Shown piece after piece: positions 26,713-36,389 of a stretch of 56,524 nucleotides of DNA. The stretch spans positions 1-56,524 of the forward strand of contig CAIWDD010000071.1 of assembly GCA_903911355.1 (NCBI GenBank). The letters run 5' to 3'. Positions within the stretch are counted from its first letter, which is position 1; the number at the start of each line of letters is the position of its first letter. The stretch comes from an uncultured Nodularia sp. (GTDB taxonomy: Bacteria > Cyanobacteriota > Cyanobacteriia > Cyanobacteriales > Nostocaceae). The notes under the pieces were generated by a model. It saw only the letters and a program-made list of their open reading frames with translations. It did not search any database and was not told the origin of the DNA. A program made the translations under genes and the position numbers.

Positions 26713-26880
26713 TTAACAAGGTTCGACCGGAGTATGTGAGGATGCTAAATTAACAGGTTCTTTACCTACCATTCTCGCAACTTCAATACCATATTGTTCC
26801 AGATTAACGATGGGATTGGAACTTTCATGGATTTGAATATCATGAGCAAACGAGCCGAGAAAAAACCCATTTGCTTTCAC
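26713..26880 (-). other. doubtful 55-codon frame, possible gene remnant
   Basis: A minus-strand frame from a GTG at 26880 ends two bases before the ATG of the 81-residue gene. The peptide (for example 'NPIVNLEQYGIEVARMVGKE') looks protein-like. However, the GTG lies inside the psbO terminator hairpin, and there is no ATG at a sensible position. It may be the tail of a decayed gene or a short upstream frame. Confidence 0.3.
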
Positions 26881-26900
26881 ATCAAGGGAAACAAATGGGT
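26859..26900 (-). terminator. intrinsic terminator of psbO
   Basis: Perfect 9-bp stem ACCCATTTG/CAAATGGGT (arms 26892-26900 and 26865-26873), followed on the minus strand by a T tract (26860-26865). It lies 46 bases past the psbO stop. Confidence 0.88.
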
Positions 26901-26945
26901 AAAGTCTGATAATCCAGTCAATAATTACGAATCATTCCGGGTAAT

Positions 26946-27782
26946 TTAGGCGCGATTTGGTTCAACCCGTGCGTAAAATAGACCGCGAATCTTGACTTCT
27001 TTAGGTTCACCAGCACCTAAATCAGTATCAGATGGCTGTTCGCTCTCGAAAGTACCAGCAATTTCACCAGTAATGTTATCTACTTTAGCTACCTGTAGGG
27101 AAATTGTGCCATCAAGAGTTTCAATCCGTTTGACATTAGCGCGGGTGAGTTCTTCATCATCAGCTTGGGCAGGAAGAGCCACGGCATTATCATAGCCAGT
27201 GACGATACCACGACCTTTAGGATCTAGGAAAGAAGAACCACGGTAGGAAGGAACCTTGAAAGTACCTTCAAAGTCAGTAGAGGTATTGATACTGGTCAAA
27301 CCAGCTTGTGTTTGAGCGACTAAATTTTTGATGGTAAACAGGAAAGGTACTGATTCACCACCGGGGAGTTTTACAGTGATGGCTTGAAAGTCCAAACCAT
27401 CAGCTTCTACAAAGGTCAGGCTATTATCTGGGTTGACTTTTAGGTCACCTTGTACCTGGTCAATAGTAGAGGTGTATCTGGTCAACAATTTACCTGGTAC
27501 ATACTCTGCTACTTGCCGTTTATTAGCAGGTTCTTCTTTGACAAAGAAAGTTGTTGGTTCCAAACAAAGTTCTTTGATGATATAAGACTGGCTTGATTGA
27601 ATGGGAATGGAACCACGGCTAGTTTCTGCCAGTTGGGGGCATTTATTAGCTAAACCAGTGCCACGAATTTGTTCGTAAGTCAGTAAATCCCTACTATTAG
27701 AAGCAGTGGGAGCATCACTGCAAGCGGTTAATAGCCCCAGGCATACAGCCAAGAATGCAACAATTAAAGCGCGATACCTCAT
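26946..27782 (-). CDS. psbO: photosystem II manganese-stabilizing protein PsbO
   Basis: 278 residues from the ATG at 27782; a start at 27800 would add six residues. This is the 33-kDa extrinsic lumenal protein that stabilizes the Mn4Ca cluster. The lipoprotein-like signal 'VAFLAVCLGLLTACS' precedes the mature N-terminus. Diagnostic motifs are 'LTYEQIRGTGLANKCPQL', 'FVEADGLDFQAITV', 'GRGIVTGYDNAVALPA' and C-terminal 'EVKIRGLFYARVEP'. The two disulfide cysteines are present ('NKCPQL' and 'KELCLEP'). It has its own terminator. Confidence 0.98.
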   Translation of the reverse strand: MRYRALIVAFLAVCLGLLTACSDAPTASNSRDLLTYEQIRGTGLANKCPQLAETSRGSIPIQSSQSYIIKELCLEPTTFFVKEEPANKRQVAEYVPGKLLTRYTSTIDQVQGDLKVNPDNSLTFVEADGLDFQAITVKLPGGESVPFLFTIKNLVAQTQAGLTSINTSTDFEGTFKVPSYRGSSFLDPKGRGIVTGYDNAVALPAQADDEELTRANVKRIETLDGTISLQVAKVDNITGEIAGTFESEQPSDTDLGAGEPKEVKIRGLFYARVEPNRA

Positions 27783-28215
27783 GGTCAACCTCAATTTCAA
27801 AAATTAATATCTAAGTTGTAAAACTAATGCCTATGGCATTTTCGATGTTGCCCAAATGGTTGTGTATTATAAAGTAGGAGTATACTACATAATATACAGC
27901 CCATTGCTTTATAGGGAAATTAGCCAGATCATACGATTTTTTTTAACTCAAGATCAAAGCTCTCTCATCTGATCAAAAAATACGCGATTGCATTTAGCGG
28001 ACTGGGAGGCAGAGCTAGAGTCGATGACCGTCTTTTATAATAAACTATGGTGGACTGTAATCTGGAAAACTGGAGGCTCTATAAATTCCTCTGCCCCTGA
28101 CCCCCATGTGTTAAGCCATGGGGCGCTCCTCATCGCTGATTATCCTTTGCTCAGGAATGAAAGCTAAAAATCTTCGGTAAATTTGAGTAGGCCTCATTTA
28201 GACGGAGATAGTTGC
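27783..28215. other. 433-base divergent intergenic region upstream of psbO
   Basis: It holds the psbO promoter (AT-rich stretch around 27850-27900 with TATAC repeats) and the upstream region of the small plus-strand gene. A 7-bp hairpin CCCCATG/CATGGGG at 28102-28123 resembles IS200/IS605 ends. No gene was seen. Confidence 0.6.
28102..28123. repeat. hairpin CCCCATG...CATGGGG, IS605-end-like
   Basis: 7-bp arms with an 8-base loop. Its wording (ATG before a run of G with GCGCTCCTCATC after it) resembles the end hairpins near 14.5 and 14.8 kb. Confidence 0.4.
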
Positions 28216-28581
28216 ATGAGTAACCGCGAACGTTTTGAATCTAGGAAGTTATCTGAGAAATTGCAAGCCATCACCACAGCAGTGCTTGATGTAGCTAGCC
28301 TTTCTCAAGGAGATGCCATTGCTCTTTTGGGCTTGTTGCGTCATTTAGAACAGTTACATCGAGATATCCGGGATGGTGCCTTTCAACAGAGTTTGCCTGA
28401 TAATCGCCAGAAGCTCTACTCTTTACTCAAAGACATTGAATCTGAAGGAGGTTGGCCTTACATTGAGCGCATGAGGCTGAAAACCTTTTTAGCCACTTTG
28501 CCCGAAGCTGCCATGGAGAATGATCGTGAACCGGAAAATAACGATGATTTGTTGGAGAGCGATCGCTCCTTGAGTTCGTGA
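28216..28581 (+). CDS. small cyanobacterial protein of unknown function (121 aa)
   Basis: Starts at ATG 28216 (MSNRERFESRKLSEKL). A TTG at 28183 would add 11 residues that look unlike coding sequence. It is mostly helical ('LQAITTAVLDVASLSQGDAIALLGLLRHLEQLHRDIRDG', read as consecutive helices), with an acidic C-terminal tail (AMENDREPENNDDLLESDRS). There is no signal or membrane helix and no recognised catalytic motif. It lies between psbO and ftsQ, each more than 400 bases away. I do not know its function. Confidence 0.72.
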   Translation: MSNRERFESRKLSEKLQAITTAVLDVASLSQGDAIALLGLLRHLEQLHRDIRDGAFQQSLPDNRQKLYSLLKDIESEGGWPYIERMRLKTFLATLPEAAMENDREPENNDDLLESDRSLSS

Positions 28582-29251
28582 TCTGCAAAAGAGTAATCAG
28601 TTTTTTAAGATTTTAAAAAACTTCATTACTCTTCATAACTCTTAACTCATAGATATACTAAATACTATCAGAATCAGGCAGGTGGTCAAAATGTCAAGCT
28701 CCTTCGGTCATCACTAGCGGATGTTAGTGTTTGACCCCAAGGGAGATTAAAACTAGGCAGGAGAACTGCTAAAGGCGAAAATTTATCGGTATTTGCTGGG
28801 GGATTCCAAGCTTTGACTTTTCCGTGCCACAATCATTACCCATTGAAATTGAAAGTAACAGTATTGACGCTAAGGCTGTATCCCTTTATAAGTGTTATTA
28901 ACAATCTCAAAATAATAACTGGTGATCGGAAATTGAAGGATCTGCGCTCCCCTAGGAACATATGTTCATATTCGAGAATATTTAGCCAGCAATGTACTAG
29001 GCATGATTAATTGAGAAGCGGCTCCCAGATTTCATATCTAGTTTCATTTGTTGTGGTGTTTGTACTACATAGATAATCATAGCTATCACGGGCCACAGAG
29101 GTTGAAGCTTAATACTGGCTTGAATATTGGTGTAGCGGATGTAAATGCAAAAATGGAGGCAAAAGATTCATAGATACTCACGGGTTAATTAAGGAAAAGA
29201 AACGATCTGATCGCAAGCACGAATTTTTACCGCAAATATAAAGAGGAAGGA
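28582..29251. other. 670-base gap upstream of ftsQ
   Basis: No convincing gene. It contains a perfect 12-bp palindrome GAACATATGTTC near 28957-28968 and several short stems around 28680-28745 ('GTCAAA...TTTGAC' type). Since ftsQ and ftsZ follow, the ftsQ promoter and possible regulatory sites lie here. An unannotated small RNA is possible but cannot be shown. Confidence 0.5.
28957..28968. promoter_or_regulatory. palindrome GAACATATGTTC, candidate operator
   Basis: A perfect 12-bp dyad about 285 bases upstream of the ftsQ start, followed by a second small dyad (TATTCGAGAATA). This is the pattern of a dimeric repressor site, but no regulator is identified. Confidence 0.35.
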
Positions 29252-30100
29252 ATGCCAGGCACAGTATCAGGTTCCCGAAATGATTTATCCGAGCGCCGTC
29301 ACCAAATACGTCGGCAGCATCGGGTAAAAATAATTCAGGCGATTTGGCGCACTGTAGTCATTAGTGGTTTAGCAGGTGGTTTGTTTTGGGTAGCAGTCCA
29401 ACCCATATGGGTAGTCAAGGCTCAAGAGCAAATTATCGTGAAATCAGGTGAGCAATTACTCTCCCCAGAGGCAATTGAGTCATTACTAGAGATATCCTAT
29501 CCTCAGTCTTTATGGCGAATTAAACCCCAAGCGATCGCCAACTCTTTGCAGGAAAAACCGACTATTGCACAAGCAACTGTGCGGCGCCGTCTTTTTCCAC
29601 CGGGACTAAATATCGAAATACAGCCAAGAGTACCCGTAGCGATCGCACTCCAACCGGTGGCCAAGGTCACATCTCAAAGTCCAAGGCAAAACCCCCCAGC
29701 GGGCTTATTAGATGGTAATGGGGTGTTGATGCCCTTAGAAAAATACAAGTTATTCCATCCCCAGATCAAACTTCCGAGTCTCAAAGTTATTGGTTCCCCA
29801 GAACAGTATCGCTCCTATTGGAGTCAAGTTTATCCACTATTAACTCAAAGTCCCGTGAAAATAATGGAAGTTGATTGGCAAGATCCCAACAATATAATTT
29901 TGAAAACCCAACTAGGAGATGTACACATTGGTGCTTTCAGTCCTGAGTTAACCAGAAAAGTCAAAATACTCGCCCAAATGCGATATTTATCTGCAAAAAT
30001 GGATTTTAGTCAAATCAAGTACATTGATTTGAGAAATCCCGCATCTCCATTAGTACATATGAACCAAATCGATCCCAAATATCAACCCCAAAATCCCTAG
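29252..30100 (+). CDS. ftsQ: cell division protein FtsQ/DivIB
   Basis: 282 residues. The N-terminus is cytoplasmic and basic ('ERRHQIRRQHRVK'), followed by one membrane helix (about 34-52). The periplasmic POTRA domain starts with 'VWVVKAQEQIIVKSGEQLLS' in context (WVVKAQEQIIVKSG) and continues with 'LLEISYPQSLWRIKPQAIANSL'. The C-terminal FtsQ beta domain ends with 'IKYIDLRNPASPLVHM', the usual 'iDLRxp' finish. FtsQ links early and late divisome proteins. It lies 398 bases before ftsZ on the same strand, the common cyanobacterial order. Confidence 0.93.
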   Translation: MPGTVSGSRNDLSERRHQIRRQHRVKIIQAIWRTVVISGLAGGLFWVAVQPIWVVKAQEQIIVKSGEQLLSPEAIESLLEISYPQSLWRIKPQAIANSLQEKPTIAQATVRRRLFPPGLNIEIQPRVPVAIALQPVAKVTSQSPRQNPPAGLLDGNGVLMPLEKYKLFHPQIKLPSLKVIGSPEQYRSYWSQVYPLLTQSPVKIMEVDWQDPNNIILKTQLGDVHIGAFSPELTRKVKILAQMRYLSAKMDFSQIKYIDLRNPASPLVHMNQIDPKYQPQNP

Positions 30101-30498
30101 AAATATTTCCTAATCTCAAGTATGAACCAGAAAAAGTAGAGGTGATTATGCCCTAAATCAGCAATATAACCGTAAAGATAATAAATATTCACTAGAAGTT
30201 ATACAGAGAAATTTTCAGGAAATTTGGGTATAGTTCTCTAGAGTTAGCTGTCCTATATATCCCATAGCCTTAGGCAATGGGTCATTAGCCTCTTCCCAGA
30301 GCCAGAGAAGGCAATTACAATTTTGTTAATGTTGGGAATCGCCATCACAATCAAGAACAGCGCCATATATTTTGGCAGTGTCAAACGATAGGTGACTCTT
30401 AGGAGGGAAATATTATTTTTCTAGCCAGGGGCTGCCTAGACACGGAGGTTTTGAGGAAAAATACCTGAAAAAGTCGTTTATCTACCACTGTGAATTCA
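30101..30498. promoter_or_regulatory. 398-base ftsQ-ftsZ intergenic region
   Basis: Should carry the ftsZ promoter(s). An imperfect hairpin (CCCATAGCC...GGCAATGGG, about 30260-30281) may be an ftsQ 3' structure. No coding frame. Confidence 0.5.
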
Positions 30499-31773
30499 AT
30501 GCTTGATAATAACCAATATCTGATATATAAAAAAGCCCAATCTTTGGGACAGCCGGGATTTCCCCTAGCAGTTAATTCCAACAAACCTTTTAATAACTCT
30601 GGGGTAAACTTTGGGCAAAACTATGATGGTAAAAAGATGTCTATGGAAGAAAGCCGCATTGGGGAGATTGTTCCGGGTCGGGTGGCCAATATCAAAGTGA
30701 TTGGTGTTGGTGGTGGTGGTGGAAATGCGGTTAATCGCATGATTGAATCTGATGTAGCAGGAGTAGAGTTTTGGTCAATCAATACTGATGCCCAAGCTTT
30801 GACTTTGGCAGGTGCGCCCAGTCGATTGCAAATTGGCCAAAAGCTCACACGAGGTTTAGGCGCTGGTGGTAATCCTGCTATTGGTCAAAAAGCAGCTGAA
30901 GAATCAAGGGACGAAATTGCTACGGCGTTAGAAGGTGCAGACTTAGTATTTATCACTGCCGGGATGGGCGGCGGTACGGGTACAGGTGCAGCCCCAATTG
31001 TGGCGGAGGTAGCCAAAGAAATGGGGGCTTTAACCGTGGGGGTGGTTACACGTCCATTTGTTTTTGAAGGTCGTCGCCGCACCAGCCAAGCTGAACAAGG
31101 CATTGAAGGGCTAAAAAGTAGAGTAGATACTTTGATTATTATCCCCAATAATAAGTTGCTCGAAGTCATACCAGAACAAACGCCAGTACAAGAAGCATTT
31201 CGCTATGCGGATGATGTCCTGCGTCAAGGGGTACAGGGGATTTCCGATATTATTACCATCCCCGGCTTGGTAAACGTTGACTTTGCCGATGTTAGAGCCG
31301 TCATGGCAGACGCGGGATCCGCATTGATGGGGATAGGTGTGAGTTCTGGTAAATCAAGAGCCAGAGAAGCAGCAGTCGCGGCTATTTCTTCGCCTTTATT
31401 AGAATGTTCTATTGAAGGAGCTAGAGGGGTTGTATTTAATATTACAGGTGGCAGTGATCTCACCTTACATGAGGTCAATGCGGCCGCCGAAGCAATATAT
31501 GAAGTAGTTGATCCCAATGCCAATATCATTTTTGGCGCGGTAATTGATGACAGGCTCCAGGGGGAGGTGAGAATTACTGTAATTGCTACTGGGTTTACCG
31601 GTGAAGTACAAGCTGCACAAAGCCAAAACGTGGTTAATGCCAGAGTAACAGCTACTCCAAAACGTCCCACACCGCAGCAACCTGCAGTTAATCCCCCCAC
31701 ACAAAACCATAAAGAAAAACCCCCCGAACTGAACATTCCCGACTTTCTCCGCAATCGGCGTAAACCAACATGA
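30499..31773 (+). CDS. ftsZ: cell division protein FtsZ
   Basis: 424 residues from ATG 30499 (MLDNNQYL); a GTG at 30490 would add three residues. Tubulin-type GTPase that forms the division ring. The T1 loop '[13 protein letters not shown]', tubulin signature 'GGGTGTG' and T7 loop '[12 protein letters not shown]' (NVDFAD) are all intact. The C-terminal conserved peptide '[13 protein letters not shown]' binds membrane tethers. The N-terminal 60 residues before 'NIKVIGVGG' are the extended, variable leader typical of filamentous cyanobacteria. The body is extremely similar to what I remember of Anabaena FtsZ. Confidence 0.99.
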   Translation: MLDNNQYLIYKKAQSLGQPGFPLAVNSNKPFNNSGVNFGQNYDGKKMSMEESRIGEIVPGRVANIKVIGVGGGGGNAVNRMIESDVAGVEFWSINTDAQALTLAGAPSRLQIGQKLTRGLGAGGNPAIGQKAAEESRDEIATALEGADLVFITAGMGGGTGTGAAPIVAEVAKEMGALTVGVVTRPFVFEGRRRTSQAEQGIEGLKSRVDTLIIIPNNKLLEVIPEQTPVQEAFRYADDVLRQGVQGISDIITIPGLVNVDFADVRAVMADAGSALMGIGVSSGKSRAREAAVAAISSPLLECSIEGARGVVFNITGGSDLTLHEVNAAAEAIYEVVDPNANIIFGAVIDDRLQGEVRITVIATGFTGEVQAAQSQNVVNARVTATPKRPTPQQPAVNPPTQNHKEKPPELNIPDFLRNRRKPT

Positions 31774-32143
31774 AGTTAGGCAAGCGGCGAGAAAGACCGG
31801 GAAAAAAGTAAAGTAGGAAAAAAGTAAAGTATTGTTGGCTCAGGCAATGGCTTGTGTCTAAACAATATTTTTACACAGTAGTAGTGTTACCCAGATAACA
31901 CATTAAGTGCAGCAACACTTAAAAGTCATATCTATCTTATAGCAGGAGTTAATAGAACTGCTTTCAAAAACTTATGCAATTAGCTGGCAGCAACTGAAAA
32001 TTTATGGTTGGCGAGGTCTTGGGGGATGGGGCTAAACCCCTACCTACAAGGTAGGGGTGTTAACTTTTGGCTACAATCGACCTGAATAGAGGAACAACAT
32101 CCTGATTGTCCACATCCGGAAGTAAAGCCTTGGCTATAGGGGA
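31774..32143. other. 370-base convergent gap between ftsZ and gshB
   Basis: Contains the perfect hairpin CCCCTACC/GGTAGGGG (32037-32057) and a TA-rich stretch. No gene seen. Confidence 0.6.
32037..32057. terminator. strong hairpin between convergent genes, possible terminator or dispersed repeat
   Basis: Perfect 8-bp stem with loop TACAA. No immediate T tract on either side, so it may be a repeat rather than a terminator. Confidence 0.45.
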
Positions 32144-33127
32144 TTACTGATGTGGTTTTTCAGTTTTGAGCGCATCCTCAACCCATGAAATCACCTGCTC
32201 ACCCAAGCTAGTCTCATCTAGTCGGTCAATTTCACGAATTCCGGTAGGACTGGTGACATTAACTTCAGTTAAATAACCACCGATGACATCAATACCCACA
32301 AAAATTAAGCCATCTTGACGTAAGGTGGCGGCTATTTCCCTACAGATTTCATGCTCTCTGGGGGTGATTGTAGTTGGAGCAACAGTACCACCAGCTGCCA
32401 TATTATTACGAAAATCAGTACCGCTAGAAAGGCGATTGAGGGCACCAATTGGTTCTCCATTCAGCAGGATAATTCGCTTATCCCCTTCCTTAGCTTTTGG
32501 TAAATAAGTTTGCACCATCACTGGTAATCGACCACGCAGTGTACTGAGTTCAACAATGGAATTGAAATTGCGATCGCCTGATTGTAAAAATAAAATTCCT
32601 TCCCCAGCTTTATTACCCAGTGGTTTAATAATTGCTGCGCCCTTAGCGTCAACAAATTTCCGGATCAACTCCTTGTCAGCACTGACAATAGTTTCTGGAA
32701 TAGCGTTAGTAAATTGGAGAGCATACATTTTTTCATTCGCCCCGCGGATACCACTAGGACGATTAATCACCAAAGTTTTGTCTTGGTCGATATAGTCCAG
32801 AACATAAGTAGCGTAGAGGTAGGAATCATTGACAGGTGGGTCTGTCCGCATGAACACAGCATCCATTCTATCTAGGGAGGTAAAACAGCTATCGCTCAAC
32901 CTGTACCAAGGATTTACCGCCCTCCAGCTTCCCTCCACTAACTGGATTGGAACCAGTTCCACCTGCTGTAACATCGCCCAAGCCGTGCTATCTACCACAC
33001 TCAGTAGATTCGCCTGAGTTACCCAAATTTCATGTCCTAATATTTGTGCAGCTTCCATCAGAGCAATGCTGGTATCATGACAGGGGTCAAGCTGATGGAT
33101 GGGGTCAATAATAAAAGCCAGTTTCAA
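32144..33127 (-). CDS. gshB: glutathione synthetase
   Basis: 327 residues. ATP-grasp enzyme joining gamma-glutamylcysteine and glycine. It has the N-terminal 'MKLAFIIDPI', 'AVFMRTDPPVNDSYLYATYVLD' (read as MRTDPPVNDSYLYAT), 'NRPSGIRGANEKMYAL', the ATP loop 'IIKPLGNKAGEGILFL' and C-terminal 'VGIDVIGGYLTEVNVTSPTGIREI' (as GIDVIGGYLTEVNVTSP). All match bacterial GshB. In many cyanobacteria a glutaredoxin gene precedes gshB. Here the upstream DNA (33128-33701) is a decayed TnpB element instead. Confidence 0.97.
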   Translation of the reverse strand: MKLAFIIDPIHQLDPCHDTSIALMEAAQILGHEIWVTQANLLSVVDSTAWAMLQQVELVPIQLVEGSWRAVNPWYRLSDSCFTSLDRMDAVFMRTDPPVNDSYLYATYVLDYIDQDKTLVINRPSGIRGANEKMYALQFTNAIPETIVSADKELIRKFVDAKGAAIIKPLGNKAGEGILFLQSGDRNFNSIVELSTLRGRLPVMVQTYLPKAKEGDKRIILLNGEPIGALNRLSSGTDFRNNMAAGGTVAPTTITPREHEICREIAATLRQDGLIFVGIDVIGGYLTEVNVTSPTGIREIDRLDETSLGEQVISWVEDALKTEKPHQ

Positions 33128-33297
33128 TTCTTTGCCTCAATCACCGGGACTTATTATGAACTACCGCTCTGTTAAACCTCACCAAAGCTACCTAAATCTA
33201 GACTTAACTGGACTTTGGTAGTTTTGGTGTTAACTTCCTGCTTCATCGCGGTCTTAGAATGACTTCTAATTCCTTGATACCAATATCGACACCATTT

Positions 33298-33701
33298 GGC
33301 AAATTTTTGCTAATTCTAAATATCCGTTATCACCAGTGGTGTGAACTTTCCCGCCAGTAAATTATGGGTAAGTCCAGCCTGAATAATGACGAATTGATTT
33401 GAACTTAGGACATTTACCAATTCCTTTGAAAAAGCGTTGTAAACTAACGTCAACACGTTTCAAAGTTGCTTGTAATGCTTGGGAATTGATTTGTTTATAG
33501 TCTTTCCCAACCTCTGGGAAATCTGGTAAACAGTTCTGTTGTTCAAAATAAGATACGGATTTACCAAACCTTTTATAGGAAGTAATTCCATTAGATACTG
33601 CGGCGTTATGGAGGTCTTTATGTAGCTTTCGGTGATAGTGTACCAAGTGCACTCACTTTCTTTGTAGGATATAGCTTGAAAGTTGCCCTACGTAACGCCA
33701 T
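33298..33701 (-). pseudogene. broken TnpB (IS200/IS605-type) N-terminal fragment
   Basis: On the minus strand an ATG at 33701 opens 'MALRRATFKLYPTKK', the TnpB N-terminus. After about 27 codons the frame is lost. A second frame (33652-33362) continues with 'YHRKLHKDLHNAAVSNGITSYK', 'VGKDYKQINSQALQATLKRV' and 'KCPKFKSIRHYSGWTYP', typical of the TnpB wedge region. After its stop, translated remnants such as 'TGDNGYLELAKI' still match the next TnpB segment. The RuvC nuclease part is missing, so the protein is dead. It lies just upstream of gshB. It is a different TnpB type from the one at 55.7 kb. Confidence 0.8.
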
Positions 33702-33898
33702 CAGTGATCACATCCTTTCCAGTTGCCTAACTCATATTATACCAACATTACAAGATTCAGTGAAAACTTGATATTGCCAAAAATTTAACTGTTCTCAAAA
33801 CTCTTTCACCTGTGGTAAAAAAACGCTTTAAGGACGTTTCGTTTTTGGCTCGCTTACATCCCCAGGCTATACAGCCGCGGATAATTACGCGAATCTGG

Positions 33899-34174
33899 TT
33901 AAAAATCCTGGTCATCAACAAAAAACTCGGCCTCGTCATCCAGGGACTGACTCCGCCGAGAATTTGCCATACTCCAAAGTGGCTGTAGTAATGCCATTCC
34001 CAATAAACCTGTAACGGCACTGAATGCCATTAATAAACCTAATGGGATTTGAATCGATTGAAATGTTAAGAATTTTAAAGATACAGGTGTGGCATTTTGG
34101 ACTGAGATAATAGCGATCGCCACTACCCAAATAGCCACTATTAAAGATATCAAAATCGGAATTAAATTTTTCAT
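33899..34174 (-). CDS. LapA-domain (DUF1049) small membrane protein
   Basis: 91 residues with two membrane helices (about 5-26 and 43-66). The 'IISVQNATPVSLKFLTFQSIQIPLGLL' region (QNATPVSLKFL then PLGLLMAFSAVTGLL) is the LapA/DUF1049 pattern. The acidic tail 'LDDEAEFFVDDQDF' is cytoplasmic. In proteobacteria LapA regulates LPS synthesis; in cyanobacteria the role is not established. Start is ATG 34174. About 200 bases of gene-free DNA (33702-33898) follow it. Confidence 0.82.
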   Translation of the reverse strand: MKNLIPILISLIVAIWVVAIAIISVQNATPVSLKFLTFQSIQIPLGLLMAFSAVTGLLGMALLQPLWSMANSRRSQSLDDEAEFFVDDQDF

Positions 34175-34361
34175 AAGAATATCGCGGGCAGCGAGAAACT
34201 AAGTGGCTTTAGCCCTGAGAGGTAAGCGAATCGGTGTTTTTAACTACCTTAGTCTTTTTATTTTTTGGCGTGATGCGGGTCTTTAATATATCGTTTATGG
34301 AGACTCCCTACCCAAATACTAAAGAAACTTACCTTGGTAAGTTTCTTTAGCGGGTCAGGTG

Positions 34362-35801
34362 TTAAACAGCTACTGGTTCTAATTTAGCGATGGCACTTTC
34401 CATCTGTTGAGCGACCTTGCTAAGTTTCTCAGAGGAGTCGGTTTCCAGATAAACACGTACCAGAGGTTCTGTACCGGAGGGTCGCAACAACACCCAACTA
34501 CCTTCTTCTAAGTACAGCTTAATCCCGTCTTTGCGTCCAACTTCTTTAACTTTAATTCCCGCCACCTCAGAAGGGGGATTTTGAGTAAAGGAGTCAATCA
34601 CAGCGGTTTTGTGTGCCTCCGTCAGGTGTAAGTCAAGACGGTCATTGTAAAGCGGTCCATCAGCCTCGGCGATAGCTTCTTTAACCAATTGACTCAGGGG
34701 TTTACCTTCATAGGCGATGGCTTCGGCAACTAGCATATCAGCTAAAATACCGTCTTTTTCGGGAATATGCCCAACTATGCTTAAGCCACCTGATTCTTCA
34801 CCTCCAATCAGTACGGTAGTTTCCCGCATTTTTTCACCAATGTATTTAAAGCCTACAGCTGTTTCATAAATTGGCAGCCCATATTTAGCGGCAAAATTGT
34901 CTAGCAGGTGAGTCGTGGCCACAGTCCTGACGATCGCACCAGTTTTACCTTTATTTTTGATTAAATGACGTGCTAGTAATAACAGCACAGTATTGGGGGT
35001 GAGAACATTTCCTTGTTCATCGACAATACCAAAGCGATCGCTGTCACCATCTGTAGCCAGTCCCAAATCAGCTTGATCGGCACGTACGGCCTCCACCAAC
35101 CCGACTAGTTGTTCACCTTTGGGCTCTGGCATTCCGCCACCAAATAGGACATCACGATTAGTGTGGAAGCTTTCTAACTGACAGTGACACTGTTGCAAAA
35201 CTTCATCCAAATAGCCGCGAGAAGTAGAATAAAGCGCATCGTACTTCACCTTTAAATTCGCACTTTTAATCCGTTCTATATCCAGTAAAGTGTAGATAAA
35301 CTTGAGATACTCGGGCTTGGGGTCAAAAATGGAAATTTTACCCACAGGACTACTGCCAGGCAAGGCATCAGATGCACTGTCAATATTAGCCACAATTGTA
35401 TCAGTAATTTCTGGTGTAGCTGGTCCTGCATAATCAGGGATATATTTAATTCCACAGTAAGGCGCTGGATTATGGCTAGCAGTAAACATCAGAGCACCCG
35501 CCGAATTCAAAAGCCGGGCGTTGTAGGCAATTACTGGTGTGGGGCAGTCCCGATCAGTAATTTTCACCGTCCAACCCAAGTCTGCCAAAACCTCAGCAGA
35601 TGTTTGGGCGAACTGGTCAGCCAAAAATCTAGTATCGTAGGCAATTAGAACCGGTCTATCTTTTGAGTAAGCTGTTTCGAGGTAACTTGCGATCGCCCTG
35701 GTGACTTTCCGCACGTTTGGGAAAGTAAAATCATCAGCGATGATTCCTCTCCAACCGTCAGTACCAAATTTTATTTGACTGGAATTGCTACTAGCGCTCA
35801 T
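34362..35801 (-). CDS. alpha-D-phosphohexomutase (phosphoglucomutase/phosphomannomutase)
   Basis: 479 residues from ATG 35801 (MSASSNSSQIKFGTDGWRG); the longer frame from 35852 has an unlikely extension. It interconverts hexose 1- and 6-phosphates. The active-site phosphoserine is S109 in 'TASHNPAPYCG', the metal loop is 'DGDSDRFG', the sugar loop is 'GGEESGG' and the phosphate-binding loop is 'RPSGTEPLVRV'. All four elements are intact. Specificity (glucose or mannose) is uncertain; GEESG is compatible with both. Confidence 0.93.
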   Translation of the reverse strand: MSASSNSSQIKFGTDGWRGIIADDFTFPNVRKVTRAIASYLETAYSKDRPVLIAYDTRFLADQFAQTSAEVLADLGWTVKITDRDCPTPVIAYNARLLNSAGALMFTASHNPAPYCGIKYIPDYAGPATPEITDTIVANIDSASDALPGSSPVGKISIFDPKPEYLKFIYTLLDIERIKSANLKVKYDALYSTSRGYLDEVLQQCHCQLESFHTNRDVLFGGGMPEPKGEQLVGLVEAVRADQADLGLATDGDSDRFGIVDEQGNVLTPNTVLLLLARHLIKNKGKTGAIVRTVATTHLLDNFAAKYGLPIYETAVGFKYIGEKMRETTVLIGGEESGGLSIVGHIPEKDGILADMLVAEAIAYEGKPLSQLVKEAIAEADGPLYNDRLDLHLTEAHKTAVIDSFTQNPPSEVAGIKVKEVGRKDGIKLYLEEGSWVLLRPSGTEPLVRVYLETDSSEKLSKVAQQMESAIAKLEPVAV

Positions 35802-36389
35802 TTTTACCACTTTCTCCCTGATAACTTTAATCCTATAGGAAGCTTCCCGCAAAGCGTGCCTAGCCGCAAGTGTCCCCCAATGTATTTTTTCTCACTGATC
35901 ATTGAGCAACGTCATTTTCTAATCGACCTTTTGCCAGTTATCACCTTTAGTCTTTATTTGCCCGATCAACAGGACAAGAACCTTGGTACTACCAGATGAG
36001 AAGGGGGTTGATTAAAGCACGCCAACATAAACCACAAATCAAAACGCTGTTAGTCTCCGAAATCAAGAGCGACCTACATCCCCAGGCTGAGAAAACCCAC
36101 AGAACCCTGGTTGCGTTTATGGCTAACGCCACGCGATCGCGATCTGTAAAGCTACTGCAGCGCAGCGAATTGGTATCCACGCCGAAAAAAGCGTTGATGA
36201 ATTCCATCATAATTGACATTTGTTGACCAAATCCAACGGTGTCGAACAAGCTGCACAACTCTTAAACTTAAGCAACTCCACTCAACCATTACAACAAGAT
36301 AGCGCCAGCGCTGCGGCCAGCAGATCCCGTGCGACTTACACAAAAATATCACGATCGTCCATTACCTTTAGATCACCAATCACCAATGG
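35802..36389. other. 588-base intergenic region with dispersed repeat A
   Basis: Divergence of the mutase gene from the 3' side of the transglutaminase gene. It includes a copy of repeat A (36119-36145), several cyanobacterial GCGATCGC-type octamers, and a heptamer run (CACCAAT) at 36373-36388. Short frames in it overlap repeats and do not look like genes. Confidence 0.6.
36119..36145. repeat. dispersed repeat A (ATGGCTAACGCCACGC)
   Basis: Copy of the ATGGCTA-(AC)-CCACGC-GATCGC family found five times in the PEP synthase-like gene and at 51810-51829. Confidence 0.7.

Noticed and set aside
28813-29010. 65-codon plus-strand frame before ftsQ
   Set aside because: No ribosome-binding site and no recognisable pattern; overlaps the palindrome.
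31224-31754. 176-codon minus-strand frame opposite ftsZ
   Set aside because: Mirror of the ftsZ codon pattern; the Thr/Ser/Ala-rich peptide has no protein-like structure.
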